DNA from: Variovorax fucosicus
GTDB taxonomy: Bacteria; Pseudomonadota; Gammaproteobacteria; Burkholderiales; Burkholderiaceae_C
Reading direction: 5' to 3'
Assembly (NCBI RefSeq): GCF_030316825.1
Contig: NZ_JASZYU010000002.1
Span: forward strand, 248,001-312,000
Length of the DNA: 64,000 nt
This document shows positions 10,132 through 19,799 of the stretch, piece after piece. The first letter of the stretch is position 1, and every line of letters starts with the position of its first letter. The position numbers and the translations under genes were made by a program. The notes beneath the pieces were generated by a model, which had not been told where the DNA came from, did no database searches, and saw nothing but the letters and a program-made list of their open reading frames with translations.

Positions 10132-10167
10132 TATTGATCTCAATGATCTTTCGTATTGATCTCATTG
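10132..10167. promoter_or_regulatory. Tandem LysR-type binding sites between nagR and nagAa
   Basis: TATTGATCTCAATG at 10132 and TATTGATCTCATTG at 10154 differ at one position and are 22 bases apart, two helical turns. The first contains the inverted repeat ATTGA-TC-TCAAT. They lie in the 111-base divergent promoter, just upstream of the nagR start, and fit the paired repressor and activator sites of NagR/NahR-like proteins. Confidence 0.55.
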
Positions 10168-10227
10168 CATTGACTGATTATCGGGCGCCGCCGACCATCA
10201 GGGCCACAAAGAGACAAACGAGGCAAG

Positions 10228-11211
10228 ATGGAAATTCTGGTGCACCCCCTGCAACGTACGCTGAGCGTCACGCCGGGCGTCAATCTGCTGGAGGCATTGC
10301 GGGCCAACGACGTCCCGGTGTCTTACAGCTGCATGGCCGGGCGCTGCGGCACCTGCCGTTGCAAGCTGGTCGCAGGCCATGTGCTGGAGTCGGGCCGCGA
10401 GATGCAGCGGCCGCTCGGCGCACAGGATGAGTATGTTCTCGCCTGCCAGACCTTCCTCACCGAATCGTGCACCGTCGAGATCCCCGAGCCCGACGAGGTC
10501 GTGGTGCATGCCGCGAAGATCATCAAGGCCACCGTCGTCGCGCTCGAGGAGCAGACGCACGACATCAAGCGCATCCGCCTGAAGCCCGCCAAGCCGCTTG
10601 ATTTTTCGCCCGGCCAGTACGCCCAGCTGCAGTTCACGCCGGACCACATCCGGCCGTATTCGATGGCCGGCCTGCCGGTCGACGGCGAGCTCGAATTCCA
10701 CGTGCGCCTGGTGGCCGACGGTCGCGTCACCGGCTATATCGCGGACACGCTGAGCGTGGGCGACACCGTGCGTGTCAGCGGCCCGCTGGGCTCGGCCTAC
10801 CTGCGCCGCAAGCACGAAGGCCCGATGCTCTGCGTGGCCGGCGGCACGGGCCTTGCGCCGATCCTGTCGATCATCCGCGGCGTGATCGCCGAAGGGATGC
10901 AGAACCCCATCCATCTCTACTTCGGCGTGCGGTCCGAGCGCGACGTCTACGGCCGGCCCTGGCTCGACGAACTCCAGCAGCGGCATCCGCAACTGCAGGT
11001 GCATGTGGTGCTTGCCTCGGGCCAGGCGCCCGGGTGCCGCACCGGCCTGGTGACGGAGGCGATCGCACGCGACTGGACGAGCCTCGAAGGCTTCCGCGCC
11101 TACCTGTGCGGTGCACCGCCCATGGTCGAGGCGACCACGCTGTGCGTCAAGCAGATGGGCGTGAAGCCCGAACAGATCTACGCCGACGCGTTCTACGCGA
11201 GCGGCACCTGA
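10228..11211 (+). CDS. nagAa: Ferredoxin reductase of ring-hydroxylating oxygenase (NagAa type)
   Basis: A 327-residue flavo-iron-sulfur reductase. An N-terminal plant-type [2Fe-2S] domain has C35, C40, C43 (CMAGRCGTC) and C73. An FAD-binding domain (RPYSMAG) and an NAD-binding domain (GGTGLAPILSII, ending CGAPPMVE) follow. It passes electrons from NAD(P)H to the Rieske ferredoxin NagAb and then to the oxygenase NagGH. First gene of the operon, next to the LysR regulator, as in known nag clusters. Confidence 0.93.
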   Translation: MEILVHPLQRTLSVTPGVNLLEALRANDVPVSYSCMAGRCGTCRCKLVAGHVLESGREMQRPLGAQDEYVLACQTFLTESCTVEIPEPDEVVVHAAKIIKATVVALEEQTHDIKRIRLKPAKPLDFSPGQYAQLQFTPDHIRPYSMAGLPVDGELEFHVRLVADGRVTGYIADTLSVGDTVRVSGPLGSAYLRRKHEGPMLCVAGGTGLAPILSIIRGVIAEGMQNPIHLYFGVRSERDVYGRPWLDELQQRHPQLQVHVVLASGQAPGCRTGLVTEAIARDWTSLEGFRAYLCGAPPMVEATTLCVKQMGVKPEQIYADAFYASGT

Positions 11212-11231
11212 CAACCCCCCAGGACTTCCTC

Positions 11232-12278
11232 ATGACCGGCCACGCCCCCGATCCCGAATCCCGCCTGCAACGCAAGGCCTACTACGACCGCATCGGCGCG
11301 GACAGCATGACCCCGCTGTGGGAAGTGCTGGGCGCGCTGGTGCCGCATCAGCCCCGCTCGCCGGCCGTCGCGCACCAGTGGGCGTATGCCGACGTGCGCG
11401 ACCGCGTGATGGAGGCCGGCCGGCTGATCAGCGCCGCCGAGGCCGAGCGGCGCGTGCTGATCCTCGAGAACCCCGCGCTGCGGGGCCAGTCCTGCATCAC
11501 CCAGTCGCTCTACGCCGGCCTGCAGCTGATCCTGCCGGGCGAGGTGGCGCCGGCCCACCGGCACACGCAATCGGCGCTGCGGCTGGTGCTGGACGGCGAG
11601 GGCGCCTACACCGCAGTCGATGGCGAGCGCACGACCATGCGCCGCGGCGACTTCATCATCACGCCGGCCTGGACCTGGCACGACCATGGCAACACGGGCA
11701 ATGAGCCGGTGGTGTGGCTCGACGGGCTGGACATTCCCATCGTTCGCTTCCTCGATGCGGGCTTCGCCGAAAAGAGCGACAGCGATTTCCAGGCGGTCGC
11801 GCGGCCCGAAGGTGACGCGCTCGCGCGCTACGGCAGCAACATGGTGCCGGTCGACTTCTATCAGGAGCCGGCCGACCCGACCCGGGTGTTCGTCTACCCG
11901 TGGGAGCGCACGCAGGCCTCGCTCAAGGCCATTGCCGGCGGCACGCCCGATCCGCACTTCGGCCACAAGCAGCGCTACGTCAACCCCGCCACAGGCCGCT
12001 CGCCGATGCCGACGATGGCCGCGTTCTCGCAGCTGATCCCGGCCGGCTTCGAGACCCGGCCCTACCGCTGCACCGACGGAACGGTTTATGTGTGCCTTGC
12101 CGGCAGCGCCGAAGTCAGCGTCGAGGGCAGCACCTTCCGCATGGCCGAGAACGATGTGCTGGTCGTGCCCTCGTGGCACAGCCACCAGTTCCGCGCCGGA
12201 AGCGAAGCCATTTTCTTCAGCTATTCCGACCGGCCCGTGCAACAGGCGCTCGGCCTGTGGCGCGAACACCGCGCCTGA
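11232..12278 (+). CDS. nagI: Gentisate 1,2-dioxygenase
   Basis: A 348-residue bicupin that opens the gentisate ring to maleylpyruvate using Fe(II). The N-terminal cupin holds the metal ligands H109 and H111 (APAHRHTQSALRLVL) and the family signature H150-D-H152 (WTWHDHG). The second cupin ends VPSWHSHQF. Start at ATG 11232, 20 bases after nagAa. In the operon it follows the reductase and precedes fumarylpyruvate hydrolase. Confidence 0.95.
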   Translation: MTGHAPDPESRLQRKAYYDRIGADSMTPLWEVLGALVPHQPRSPAVAHQWAYADVRDRVMEAGRLISAAEAERRVLILENPALRGQSCITQSLYAGLQLILPGEVAPAHRHTQSALRLVLDGEGAYTAVDGERTTMRRGDFIITPAWTWHDHGNTGNEPVVWLDGLDIPIVRFLDAGFAEKSDSDFQAVARPEGDALARYGSNMVPVDFYQEPADPTRVFVYPWERTQASLKAIAGGTPDPHFGHKQRYVNPATGRSPMPTMAAFSQLIPAGFETRPYRCTDGTVYVCLAGSAEVSVEGSTFRMAENDVLVVPSWHSHQFRAGSEAIFFSYSDRPVQQALGLWREHRA

Positions 12279-12304
12279 TTTCCTCCATTTCACCCAAGCC
12301 CACC

Positions 12305-13000
12305 ATGAAATACGCCATTGCTCCCGCCACCATCCCGACGCTCGCCATCGCAGGCATTGCCGAGCGCTTCCCGGTCAACCGGATCTTCTGCGTGGGCCGC
12401 AACTACGCCGCACATGCGCGCGAGATGGGCAAGGACCCTGATCGCGACCCGCCGTTCTTCTTCATGAAGCCAGCCAACGCAGCGGTCGATGCCTCGGCGC
12501 CCGTCGACATCGGCTATCCGCCGAAGACGCAGAACTTCCATCACGAGATCGAGCTGGTCGTTGCCATCGGCACCGGCGGCAAGGACATCGCCGTGGGCGA
12601 CGCGCTGAACCACGTGTACGGCTATGCCACCGGCCTGGACATGACGCGCCGCGACCTGCAACTCGACGCCCGCGACAAGGGCCGCCCGTGGGAATTCGGC
12701 AAGTCCTTCGCAGGCTCGGCACCGATTGGCGCGCTGTCCCGCGCGGCGGACGTCGGCCACATCGGCGAGGGCGCGATCAGCGTCACCGTCAACGGTGCGG
12801 CGCGGCAGTCGTCGGATGTCGCCAAGCTGATCTGGTCGGTGTCCGAGTGCATTGCCTACCTGTCCGAGTACGAGACGCTCGAACCTGGCGATCTGATCAT
12901 GACCGGCACGCCCGAAGGCGTGAACGCGGTCGTGGCGGGCGACGTAATGCAGGGCGACATCGCCGGGCTGGCCGGCATCACGGTCAGCGTCCGGGCCTGA
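12305..13000 (+). CDS. nagK: Fumarylpyruvate hydrolase (FAH family)
   Basis: 231 residues of the fumarylacetoacetate-hydrolase fold. Visible signatures are FCVGRNYAAHAREM, the metal-ligand stretch NFHHEIELVVAIG, GKSFAGSAPIG and the C-terminal GDLIMTGTPEGV. In a gentisate operon the expected reaction is fumarylpyruvate to fumarate plus pyruvate. The family also contains related hydrolases, so the substrate comes from context (nagI upstream, nagL at the end of the operon). Confidence 0.9.
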   Translation: MKYAIAPATIPTLAIAGIAERFPVNRIFCVGRNYAAHAREMGKDPDRDPPFFFMKPANAAVDASAPVDIGYPPKTQNFHHEIELVVAIGTGGKDIAVGDALNHVYGYATGLDMTRRDLQLDARDKGRPWEFGKSFAGSAPIGALSRAADVGHIGEGAISVTVNGAARQSSDVAKLIWSVSECIAYLSEYETLEPGDLIMTGTPEGVNAVVAGDVMQGDIAGLAGITVSVRA

Positions 13001-13040
13001 GCCGCCGGCTCCCCCACATCCACAACGCAGGAGACGAACG

Positions 13041-14300
13041 ATGACCGCAACCACCGGTACCTTTCCCATCCAGCTCCATTGGGAATCCGAAGGCACGAGC
13101 CGGATTCCGTTCATGGCCTACACGGATCCGGACCAGCACAAGAAGGAGCTGGAGCGCTTTTTCTACACGAAGCACTGGAACTACGTCGGCCTCGAGGCCG
13201 AGATCCCGAACGCCGGCGATTTCAAGCGCACGGTCGTCGGGGAGCGCTCGGTGATCATGGTGCGCGACGCCGACGGCGCCATCAGCGTGGTCGAGAACGT
13301 CTGCGCCCACCGCGGCATGCAGTTCTGCCGCGAACGCCATGGCAACAGGAAAGAGTTTGTCTGCCCGTACCACCAGTGGAGCTACACGCTGCAGGGCGAT
13401 CTGCAGGGCGTGCCCTTTCGCCGCGGCGTCAAGCAGGATGGCAAGGTCAACGGCGGCATGCCGGCCGACTTCAAGACCAGCGACCATGGCCTGAACAAGC
13501 TCAAGGTCGCCACGCGCGGTGGCGTGGTGTTCGCCAGTTTCGATCACGAGATCGAATCGCTCGAAGACTTCCTCGGCCCGGTCATCCTCGGCTATTTCGA
13601 CCGGCTGTTCGATGGCCGCAAGCTGAAGATCCTGGGCTACAACCGCCAGCGCATTCCAGGCAACTGGAAACTGATGCAGGAGAACATCAAGGACCCCTAC
13701 CACCCGGGCCTGCTGCACACATGGTTCGTCACCTTCGGCCTCTGGCGCGCCGACAACAAGAGCGAACTGAAGATGGACGCGAAACACCGCCACGCGGCCA
13801 TGATCTCGACGCGCGGCAGCGCGGGCAAGGCGGAACAGGTCACGCAGGTGTCCAGCTTCAAGGAAAGCATGGCGCTGAACGATCCGCGCTTTCTGGACAT
13901 CGTGCCCGAGCCGTGGTGGGGCGGCCCGACCGCAGTGATGATGACGCTGTTCCCGAGCGTGATCCTGCAGCAGCAGGTCAACAGCGTCTCGACGCGCCAC
14001 ATCCAGCCCGACGGCCACGGCTCGTTCGACTTCGTGTGGACGCATTTCGGCTTCGAGGACGACACCGAGGACATGACGCAGCGCCGCCTGCGCCAGGCCA
14101 ATCTCTTCGGCCCGGCCGGCTTCGTCTCGGCCGACGACGGCGAGGTCATCGAGTTCTCGCAGCAAGGCTTCGAGCAGAAGCCCTACCACCGGACGATGGC
14201 CGAACTCGGCGGTCGCGAGGTCGGCGACACCGACCACATGGTCACCGAGACACTGATCCGCGGCATGTACGAATACTGGCGTGAAGTGATGGAGGCCTGA
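13041..14300 (+). CDS. nagG: Salicylate 5-hydroxylase, large oxygenase subunit (NagG-like)
   Basis: A 419-residue Rieske oxygenase alpha subunit. Rieske cluster ligands are C88-x-H90 (CAHRGMQFC) and C108-x2-H111 (CPYHQWSY). The mononuclear iron site is D218/H221/H226 ([10 protein letters not shown]). The sequence around [17 protein letters not shown] and [13 protein letters not shown] matches NagG as I remember it, rather than the dioxygenase NagAc. It would hydroxylate salicylate at C5 to gentisate. Gentisate genes in the same operon support this; another hydroxybenzoate or aminobenzoate substrate is possible. Confidence 0.88.
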   Translation: MTATTGTFPIQLHWESEGTSRIPFMAYTDPDQHKKELERFFYTKHWNYVGLEAEIPNAGDFKRTVVGERSVIMVRDADGAISVVENVCAHRGMQFCRERHGNRKEFVCPYHQWSYTLQGDLQGVPFRRGVKQDGKVNGGMPADFKTSDHGLNKLKVATRGGVVFASFDHEIESLEDFLGPVILGYFDRLFDGRKLKILGYNRQRIPGNWKLMQENIKDPYHPGLLHTWFVTFGLWRADNKSELKMDAKHRHAAMISTRGSAGKAEQVTQVSSFKESMALNDPRFLDIVPEPWWGGPTAVMMTLFPSVILQQQVNSVSTRHIQPDGHGSFDFVWTHFGFEDDTEDMTQRRLRQANLFGPAGFVSADDGEVIEFSQQGFEQKPYHRTMAELGGREVGDTDHMVTETLIRGMYEYWREVMEA

Positions 14301-14301
14301 G

Positions 14302-14829
14302 ATGAACGACCTGACCGACATCACGAAAGGCAGCAGTGCCGCCGCCACGCTCCCACGCATCGCTTTCGAGGACTACTTCGCCATTGCCCGGCTCTACGCC
14401 GACTATGCAATGGCTGTCGACTCCGGCAACTGGGATCTGTGGCCCGAGTTCTTCACGGACGACTGCATCTACAAGCTGATCCCGCGCGAGAACCACGAGC
14501 GCGGCTTTCCGCTGGCCACGCTGTTCTTCGAGAGCAAGGGCATGCTCAAGGATCGGGTCTACGGCATCCGCGAGACGCTGTTCCACGACCCGTACTACCA
14601 GCGCCACGTGGTCGGCGCGCCGGTGATCCACCAGGCCGAGCCCGATCGCTTTGAGGCCGAAGCCAACTACGCGGTGTTCCGCACCAAGCTGTCGCAGGAG
14701 TCGACCGTCTTCAACGTAGGCCGCTACATCGACGTGATCGTGCGCACGCCGCTCGGCCTGAAGTTCGCCTCGCGGTACTGCGTGTACGACAGCGAAATGA
14801 TCCCGAATTCCATCATCTACCCGATCTGA
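14302..14829 (+). CDS. nagH: Salicylate 5-hydroxylase, small oxygenase subunit (NagH-like)
   Basis: A 175-residue protein of the NTF2-like ring-hydroxylating beta-subunit family ([25 protein letters not shown]). It has no cofactor ligands; it is a structural partner of NagG. Its ATG lies one base after the nagG stop, so translation is coupled. Confidence 0.9.
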   Translation: MNDLTDITKGSSAAATLPRIAFEDYFAIARLYADYAMAVDSGNWDLWPEFFTDDCIYKLIPRENHERGFPLATLFFESKGMLKDRVYGIRETLFHDPYYQRHVVGAPVIHQAEPDRFEAEANYAVFRTKLSQESTVFNVGRYIDVIVRTPLGLKFASRYCVYDSEMIPNSIIYPI

Positions 14830-14835
14830 AAAACC

Positions 14836-15156
14836 ATGAGCGATACCCAATGGATTGAGGCTACCGCCGAAGACGGCGTGCCGGAAGACGATGTCATCGG
14901 CGTGCAGGTCGCCGGTCGCGACGTGGCGCTCTACAAGGTCGACGGCAGCATCTTCGCGACCGACAACATCTGCACGCATGGCCATGCGCGCCTGTGCGAT
15001 GGCTTTCTCGATGGCTACGAGATCGAGTGTCCGCTGCACCAGGGCAAGTTCGACATCCGCGATGGCCGCGGCACCTGCGCGCCTGTCACCGAGGACGTGC
15101 GCAGCTACCCGGTGCGCATCGAGGCCGGCCGCGTGTTCGTGCAGCTGGGCGACTAG
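14836..15156 (+). CDS. nagAb: Rieske-type ferredoxin (NagAb-like)
   Basis: 106 residues carrying one Rieske [2Fe-2S] centre: C46-x-H48 ([11 protein letters not shown]) and C65-x2-H68 ([10 protein letters not shown]). It shuttles electrons between NagAa and NagGH. It closes the oxygenase gene set six bases after nagH. Confidence 0.95.
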   Translation: MSDTQWIEATAEDGVPEDDVIGVQVAGRDVALYKVDGSIFATDNICTHGHARLCDGFLDGYEIECPLHQGKFDIRDGRGTCAPVTEDVRSYPVRIEAGRVFVQLGD

Positions 15157-15221
15157 GCCGCTTTCTCGCAACCCCTGACCACTCCCCCCTTTCCCACCTA
15201 CTTCCCACCGAGCCCACAACA

Positions 15222-16406
15222 ATGACGACGAGACACACGATGAACTTCCGCAGCCCCGCCTTCGCCGGCCTGGCCGCTGTCACGCTGGCGATGGCCAGCC
15301 CCTGGGCCGCAGCGGCCACCATCGGCCTGATGGCGCCGCTGTCCGGTCCGGTCGCGGTCGTCGGCCAGGATCAGGTGGATGGATTCACGCTGGCGCTCGA
15401 GCAGCTCGGTGGCCGGCTGGGTGGCCAGCCAGCCACCGTGCTGAAGGAAGACGACCAGCTCAAGCCCGAGATCGGCGCCCAGATCGTGCGCAAGTTCATC
15501 GACAAGGACAAGGTCGATGCCATCGTCGGCCTGAGTTTCTCCAATGTGCTGATGGCCAGCCTGCCGCGCATCGCCGAGTCCGGAACGGTCGCCATCGCGA
15601 CCAATGCCGGCCCGTCGCCGCTGGCCGGTGCGGGCTGCAAGGCCAACGTGTTCTCGACCGCCTGGCAGAACGACGGTGCCGCCGAGGCGATGGGCAAGTT
15701 CGCGCAGGACAAGGGCGTGAAAAAGGTCTACCTGATGGCGCCCAACTACCAGGCCGGCAAGGACATGCTGACCGGCTTCAAGCGCTACTTCAAGGGCCAG
15801 ATCGTCGATGAGGTCTACACGCAGGTGAACCAGCCCGACTACTCGGCCGAGATGGCGCAGCTGCAGTCGGCCAAGCCGGATGCGTTGTTCGTTTTCTACC
15901 CCGGAGGCATGGGCGTCAACTTCGTCAAGCAGATGGCGCAGGCCGGCCTGATGGGCAAGCTGCCGCTGTACTCGGTCTTCACCGTGGACGGCACCACGCT
16001 GCCGGCGCTGCGCGACGCGGCCGTGGGCAGCATCAGCGGCGCGATGTGGGACGCCGCGCTCGACACGCCCGAAAACAAGAAGTTCGTCGCCGACTTCGAG
16101 GCCAGGTACAAGCGCACGCCGAGCGAGTACGCCGCCACGGCCTACGACGCAGCCCATGTCCTGAACATCGCGCTGGGCAAGGCCAAGCCCGGCGATGCCA
16201 AGGCGCTGGCCGCGGCCGTGAAGGCGGTCGGCAGCGAGTTCAAGTCGGTGCGCGGACCCTTTGCGTTCAACAACAACAACCTGCCGGTGCAGAACTACTA
16301 CGCGTTCGAAACCGTCAAGAGCGGCGCCGGCGTGACGACCAAGCTCGTTGCCACGCCGCTGACCAAACAGGCCGACGCCTATCACGCGCAGTGCGCGCTG
16401 AAGTAA
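15222..16406 (+). CDS. ABC importer substrate-binding protein, LivK-type, probably for the aromatic substrate
   Basis: A 394-residue periplasmic binding protein with a signal peptide (cleavage near ASPWAAA-ATIGLMAPLSGP) and the type-1 Leu/Ile/Val-binding fold. An alternative ATG lies at 15240. It heads a five-gene ABC importer cassette located inside the nag operon, between nagAb and nagL. That position suggests uptake of salicylate, gentisate or a related aromatic acid rather than amino acids. The ligand is inferred from position only. Confidence 0.9.
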   Translation: MTTRHTMNFRSPAFAGLAAVTLAMASPWAAAATIGLMAPLSGPVAVVGQDQVDGFTLALEQLGGRLGGQPATVLKEDDQLKPEIGAQIVRKFIDKDKVDAIVGLSFSNVLMASLPRIAESGTVAIATNAGPSPLAGAGCKANVFSTAWQNDGAAEAMGKFAQDKGVKKVYLMAPNYQAGKDMLTGFKRYFKGQIVDEVYTQVNQPDYSAEMAQLQSAKPDALFVFYPGGMGVNFVKQMAQAGLMGKLPLYSVFTVDGTTLPALRDAAVGSISGAMWDAALDTPENKKFVADFEARYKRTPSEYAATAYDAAHVLNIALGKAKPGDAKALAAAVKAVGSEFKSVRGPFAFNNNNLPVQNYYAFETVKSGAGVTTKLVATPLTKQADAYHAQCALK

Positions 16407-16409
16407 CCC

Positions 16410-17327
16410 ATGAACGCCACGATCCTTCTGGCGCAGCTGCTCAATGGCCTGCAGTACGGCGTTCTGCTGTTCCTGCTGGCGGCGGGCCTGACGCTGGTGT
16501 TCGGCATCATGAGCTTCGTCAACCTGGCGCACGGCTCGCTGTACATGATGGGGGCGTACTTCGCTGCCAGTGCGTTCCAGTTCACCGGTTCGTTCGGGCT
16601 CGCCGTGCTGGCGGCAATGGGCGGGTCGCTGCTGCTCGGTCTGGTGCTGGAGTTCGTTGCGGTCTCGCGCCTGTACCGGCGCGACCATCTCGACCACGTG
16701 CTGGCCACCTTCGGGCTGACGCTGTTCTTCAATGAGCTGGTGCGCATTGTCTGGGGTTCGCAGCCGGTGTTCCTGCAGGTGCCGGAGTTCCTGGGCGGCG
16801 CGATCGACATCGGCGGCTTTACCTACCCGGCCTACCGCTTCGCGATCATCGTCGTCGGCCTGCTGGTCGCCATCGGCTCCTGGCTGATCATCAACAAGAC
16901 GCGCATCGGCATGCTGATCCGCGCCGGCGCGGTCAATCCGGCGATGGTGGCCGCACTCGGCGTCAACATCGGCCTGCTCAATGCGCTGCTGTTCGGTGTC
17001 GGCGCGATGCTCGCAGGACTGGCCGGCGCGATGGCCGGGCCGATCCTGTCGGTGCAGTCGGGCATGGGTGAGTCGGTGCTGATCACCACGCTGGTGGTCA
17101 TCGTGATCGGCGGCATCGGCTCCGTCACCGGCGCGCTCTATGCGTCCCTCATCGTCGGCACCGTCGACACGCTGGGGCGTGCGTTCCTCCCCTTCATGCT
17201 GCGGCAGGTGACCGAGCGTTCCCTCGCTGATGCGGCCGGCCCCGCGCTGGCGTCGATGCTGGTCTACCTGCTGATGGCCGTGGTGCTGGCCTGGCGCCCG
17301 CAAGGCCTCTTTCCCTCGAAACGGTGA
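16410..17327 (+). CDS. ABC importer permease, LivH-type
   Basis: A 305-residue membrane protein with about eight hydrophobic helices. It has family features such as LTLVFGIMSFVNLAHGSLYMMGAY and a conserved C-terminal GGIGSVTGALYASLIVG. It forms the transmembrane channel with the following LivM-type protein. It starts three bases after the binding-protein stop. Confidence 0.94.
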   Translation: MNATILLAQLLNGLQYGVLLFLLAAGLTLVFGIMSFVNLAHGSLYMMGAYFAASAFQFTGSFGLAVLAAMGGSLLLGLVLEFVAVSRLYRRDHLDHVLATFGLTLFFNELVRIVWGSQPVFLQVPEFLGGAIDIGGFTYPAYRFAIIVVGLLVAIGSWLIINKTRIGMLIRAGAVNPAMVAALGVNIGLLNALLFGVGAMLAGLAGAMAGPILSVQSGMGESVLITTLVVIVIGGIGSVTGALYASLIVGTVDTLGRAFLPFMLRQVTERSLADAAGPALASMLVYLLMAVVLAWRPQGLFPSKR

Positions 17328-18331
17328 TTGCCATGACTTCCCTCCTTTCGCGCCCCAGCAGCTGGGTGCCGATGCTGGTACTGGTGTTGCTGGCGACCGT
17401 GCCTTTCGTGGCGCAGGCCACCGGCCAGCAGTTCTATGTCGCGTTCTTCGCCCGCATCATCATCTATGCCATTGCGGCCTGCGCGCTCAACATCGCGCTC
17501 GGCTACGGCGGGCTGGTGAGCTTCGGTCATTCGCTCTTCCTGGGGCTTGGTGCCTATGCGGTCGGGCTTTCGTCCTTCCATGAAATCGGCAGCGGCTGGG
17601 TGCATCTGGCGCTATGCCTCGCGGTGTGTGCACTGGTCGCGCTGGTCACCGGCGCCATCAGCCTGCGAACCAGCGGCATCGCATTCATCATGATCACGCT
17701 GGCCTTCGCGCAGATGGGGTACTTCCTGTTCGTCAGCCTGAAGAACTACGGCGGCGACGACGGCATGTCGATCGCATTGACCAGCCGCTTCGGCCCGGTC
17801 GACCTGTCTTCCGCAAACCATGTGTACATCTGCGCCTTCATCGTGCTGGTGTTGTCGATCTGGTGGCTCGCCCGGCTGCGCGTGGCGCCTTTCGGCATGG
17901 TGATCCGCGGTGCCAAGCAGAATGCGCGCCGCGTCAATGCGGCCGGCGTTCCGGTGGTGCGCTACCAGTTGCTGGCCTATGTGATGTCGGGCATGTTGTG
18001 CGGCGTGGCCGGCCTGCTGCTGGCCAATCTCAACGCCTTCGCCTCGCCCAGCACGATGGCCTGGGCGGTGTCCGGCGAATTGATCGTCATCGTCGTCATC
18101 GGCGGCCTGGGCACGGTGTTCGGCCCGCTGATGGGCGCGATCGTTTTCCTCGGGCTGGAAGAAATCCTCAAGGGATTCACCGACCACTGGATGGTCATCT
18201 TCGGCCCGCTCATCGTCATCGTCGCACTGCTGGGCAAGAGCGGCATCATCGGATTGCTGCAGCGCTTCGATGCGCGCAGCAAGCCTGCGGCGCTGACCAC
18301 CGGATCCGCCGCAGTGAAAGGGGCCGCGTGA
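17324..18331 (+). CDS. ABC importer permease, LivM-type
   Basis: A 335-residue membrane protein. Hallmarks are CALNIALGYGGLVSFGHSLF and VIGGLGTVFGPLMGAIVFLGLEE. A GTG at 17324 overlaps the previous stop (GTGA), and an ATG follows at 17333; the coupled GTG is preferred but either is possible. Second permease of the cassette. Confidence 0.94.
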   Translation: MIAMTSLLSRPSSWVPMLVLVLLATVPFVAQATGQQFYVAFFARIIIYAIAACALNIALGYGGLVSFGHSLFLGLGAYAVGLSSFHEIGSGWVHLALCLAVCALVALVTGAISLRTSGIAFIMITLAFAQMGYFLFVSLKNYGGDDGMSIALTSRFGPVDLSSANHVYICAFIVLVLSIWWLARLRVAPFGMVIRGAKQNARRVNAAGVPVVRYQLLAYVMSGMLCGVAGLLLANLNAFASPSTMAWAVSGELIVIVVIGGLGTVFGPLMGAIVFLGLEEILKGFTDHWMVIFGPLIVIVALLGKSGIIGLLQRFDARSKPAALTTGSAAVKGAA

Positions 18332-19086
18332 TGGCCAGCGTTCTTCGCACCGAATCCCTTACCAAACGCTACGGCGCACTGCTGGTCACCGACGCGGTGT
18401 CGCTCGACATCGCCGAGGGCGAGCTGCACGCCATCATCGGCCCCAATGGCGCGGGCAAGACCACGCTGATCAACCAGCTGTCGGGCGAGCTCGCGTCCGA
18501 CAGCGGGCGTGTCTGGTTCGACGGCGCGGACGTGTCCGCCCTGCCGATCCACCAGCGTGCCCGGCGCGGGCTGCTTCGCTCCTACCAGATCACCTCGATC
18601 TTCGATGACTTCAGCGTGCTCGAGAACGCAAGCTTCGCGGCGCTCGGCGCACGCCGCAACGCCTTCAAGTTCTGGACGCCGATGCTCTCGGATCGCCAGG
18701 CGAGGCACGCCGCGGAGGAAGCACTGGAGGCCACCGGCCTGCGGCAGCACCACGGTACCGCGGCCGGCGACCTGGGCTACGGGGAGCGGCGCCAGCTCGA
18801 GCTGGCAATGAGCCTGGCCGCCGGCCCGAAGTTTCTGCTGCTCGACGAGCCGATGGCGGGCATGAGCGTGCAGGAGTCCACTGCCGTCATTGCGCTGCTG
18901 CAACGCCTGAAGCGCCAATACACGATCTTGCTGGTCGAGCACGACATGGATGCCGTGTTCGCGCTGGCGGACCGCATCACCGTTCTGGTCTACGGAAAAG
19001 TGCTGTTCACCGGCACACCGGATGAAATCCGCAACCACCCGGAAGTGCGCGCGGTCTACCTGGGTGAAGAGGAGGCTGCGGCATGA
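18331..19086 (+). CDS. ABC importer ATPase, LivG-type
   Basis: A 251-residue ATPase with an intact Walker A (GPNGAGKTT, K43), an ABC-signature region reading LGYGERRQLELAMSL (degenerate LSGGQ) and Walker B LLLDEPMAG. The ATG overlaps the preceding stop (TGATG). It partners the LivF-type ATPase that follows, which has a modified Walker A. Confidence 0.94.
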   Translation: MASVLRTESLTKRYGALLVTDAVSLDIAEGELHAIIGPNGAGKTTLINQLSGELASDSGRVWFDGADVSALPIHQRARRGLLRSYQITSIFDDFSVLENASFAALGARRNAFKFWTPMLSDRQARHAAEEALEATGLRQHHGTAAGDLGYGERRQLELAMSLAAGPKFLLLDEPMAGMSVQESTAVIALLQRLKRQYTILLVEHDMDAVFALADRITVLVYGKVLFTGTPDEIRNHPEVRAVYLGEEEAAA

Positions 19087-19796
19087 GTGCCTATCTTTCC
19101 GTCGAGGGCCTGCAGGCGTCATACGGCCAGGCGCAGGCGCTGTTCGATATTTCCTTCGATGTCGCCGCCGGGGAGGTCGTGACACTGCTCGGGCGCAATG
19201 GCATGGGCCGCTCGACCACGGTCAAGTGCCTGTTCGGCATGGTGCCGGTCGGTGCGGGCAGTGTCCGGGTCGGCGGCACGCGCGTCGACCAGTGGCCGTC
19301 GCACCGCATCGCGCGGCAGGGGCTGGCGCTGGTTCCCGAAGGCCGGCAGGTCTTTCCCAACCTGAGCGTTGAAGAGAATCTCGTGGCCACCGCCCGGGAC
19401 GACGGCAAAGGCCGGGGCAGGCGCTGGGATCTGGACCGCGTCTACGCCTTCTTTCCCCGCCTGAAGGAGCGCCGCGGCAACCTCGGCTCGCAGCTCTCCG
19501 GTGGCGAGCAGCAGATGCTGGCCATCGGCCGCGCGCTGATGACGAACCCGCGCCTGCTGGTCCTGGACGAAGCGACCGAAGGCCTGGCGCCTGTCATCCG
19601 CAACGAGATCTGGCGTGCACTGGCCGAGCTCAAGCGCGACGGCCTGGCGCAGATCGTGATCGACAAGAACGTCAAGGCGCTCATGGGCCTGGCGGATCGC
19701 CACTTCGTTGTCGAGAAGGGTTGCGTCGTCTGGCAGGGCACGTCGGATGCCCTGCGCGGCCAGCCCGGGATCGTTCATCAGTACCTGGGAGTCTGA
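19083..19796 (+). CDS. ABC importer ATPase, LivF-type, with Arg in place of the Walker A Lys
   Basis: A 237-residue ATPase overlapping its neighbour by ATGA. The Walker A reads GRNGMGRST, so the nucleotide-binding lysine is R43. The signature LSGGEQQMLAIGRAL and Walker B LLVLDEATEG (Pro replaced by Ala) are otherwise normal. The H-loop region reads IVIDKNVKALM. Together with the intact LivG-type partner this suggests one weakened and one consensus ATP site in the heterodimer. The substitution is seen directly; the effect on activity is inferred. Confidence 0.92.
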   Translation: MSAYLSVEGLQASYGQAQALFDISFDVAAGEVVTLLGRNGMGRSTTVKCLFGMVPVGAGSVRVGGTRVDQWPSHRIARQGLALVPEGRQVFPNLSVEENLVATARDDGKGRGRRWDLDRVYAFFPRLKERRGNLGSQLSGGEQQMLAIGRALMTNPRLLVLDEATEGLAPVIRNEIWRALAELKRDGLAQIVIDKNVKALMGLADRHFVVEKGCVVWQGTSDALRGQPGIVHQYLGV

Positions 19797-19799
19797 GCC

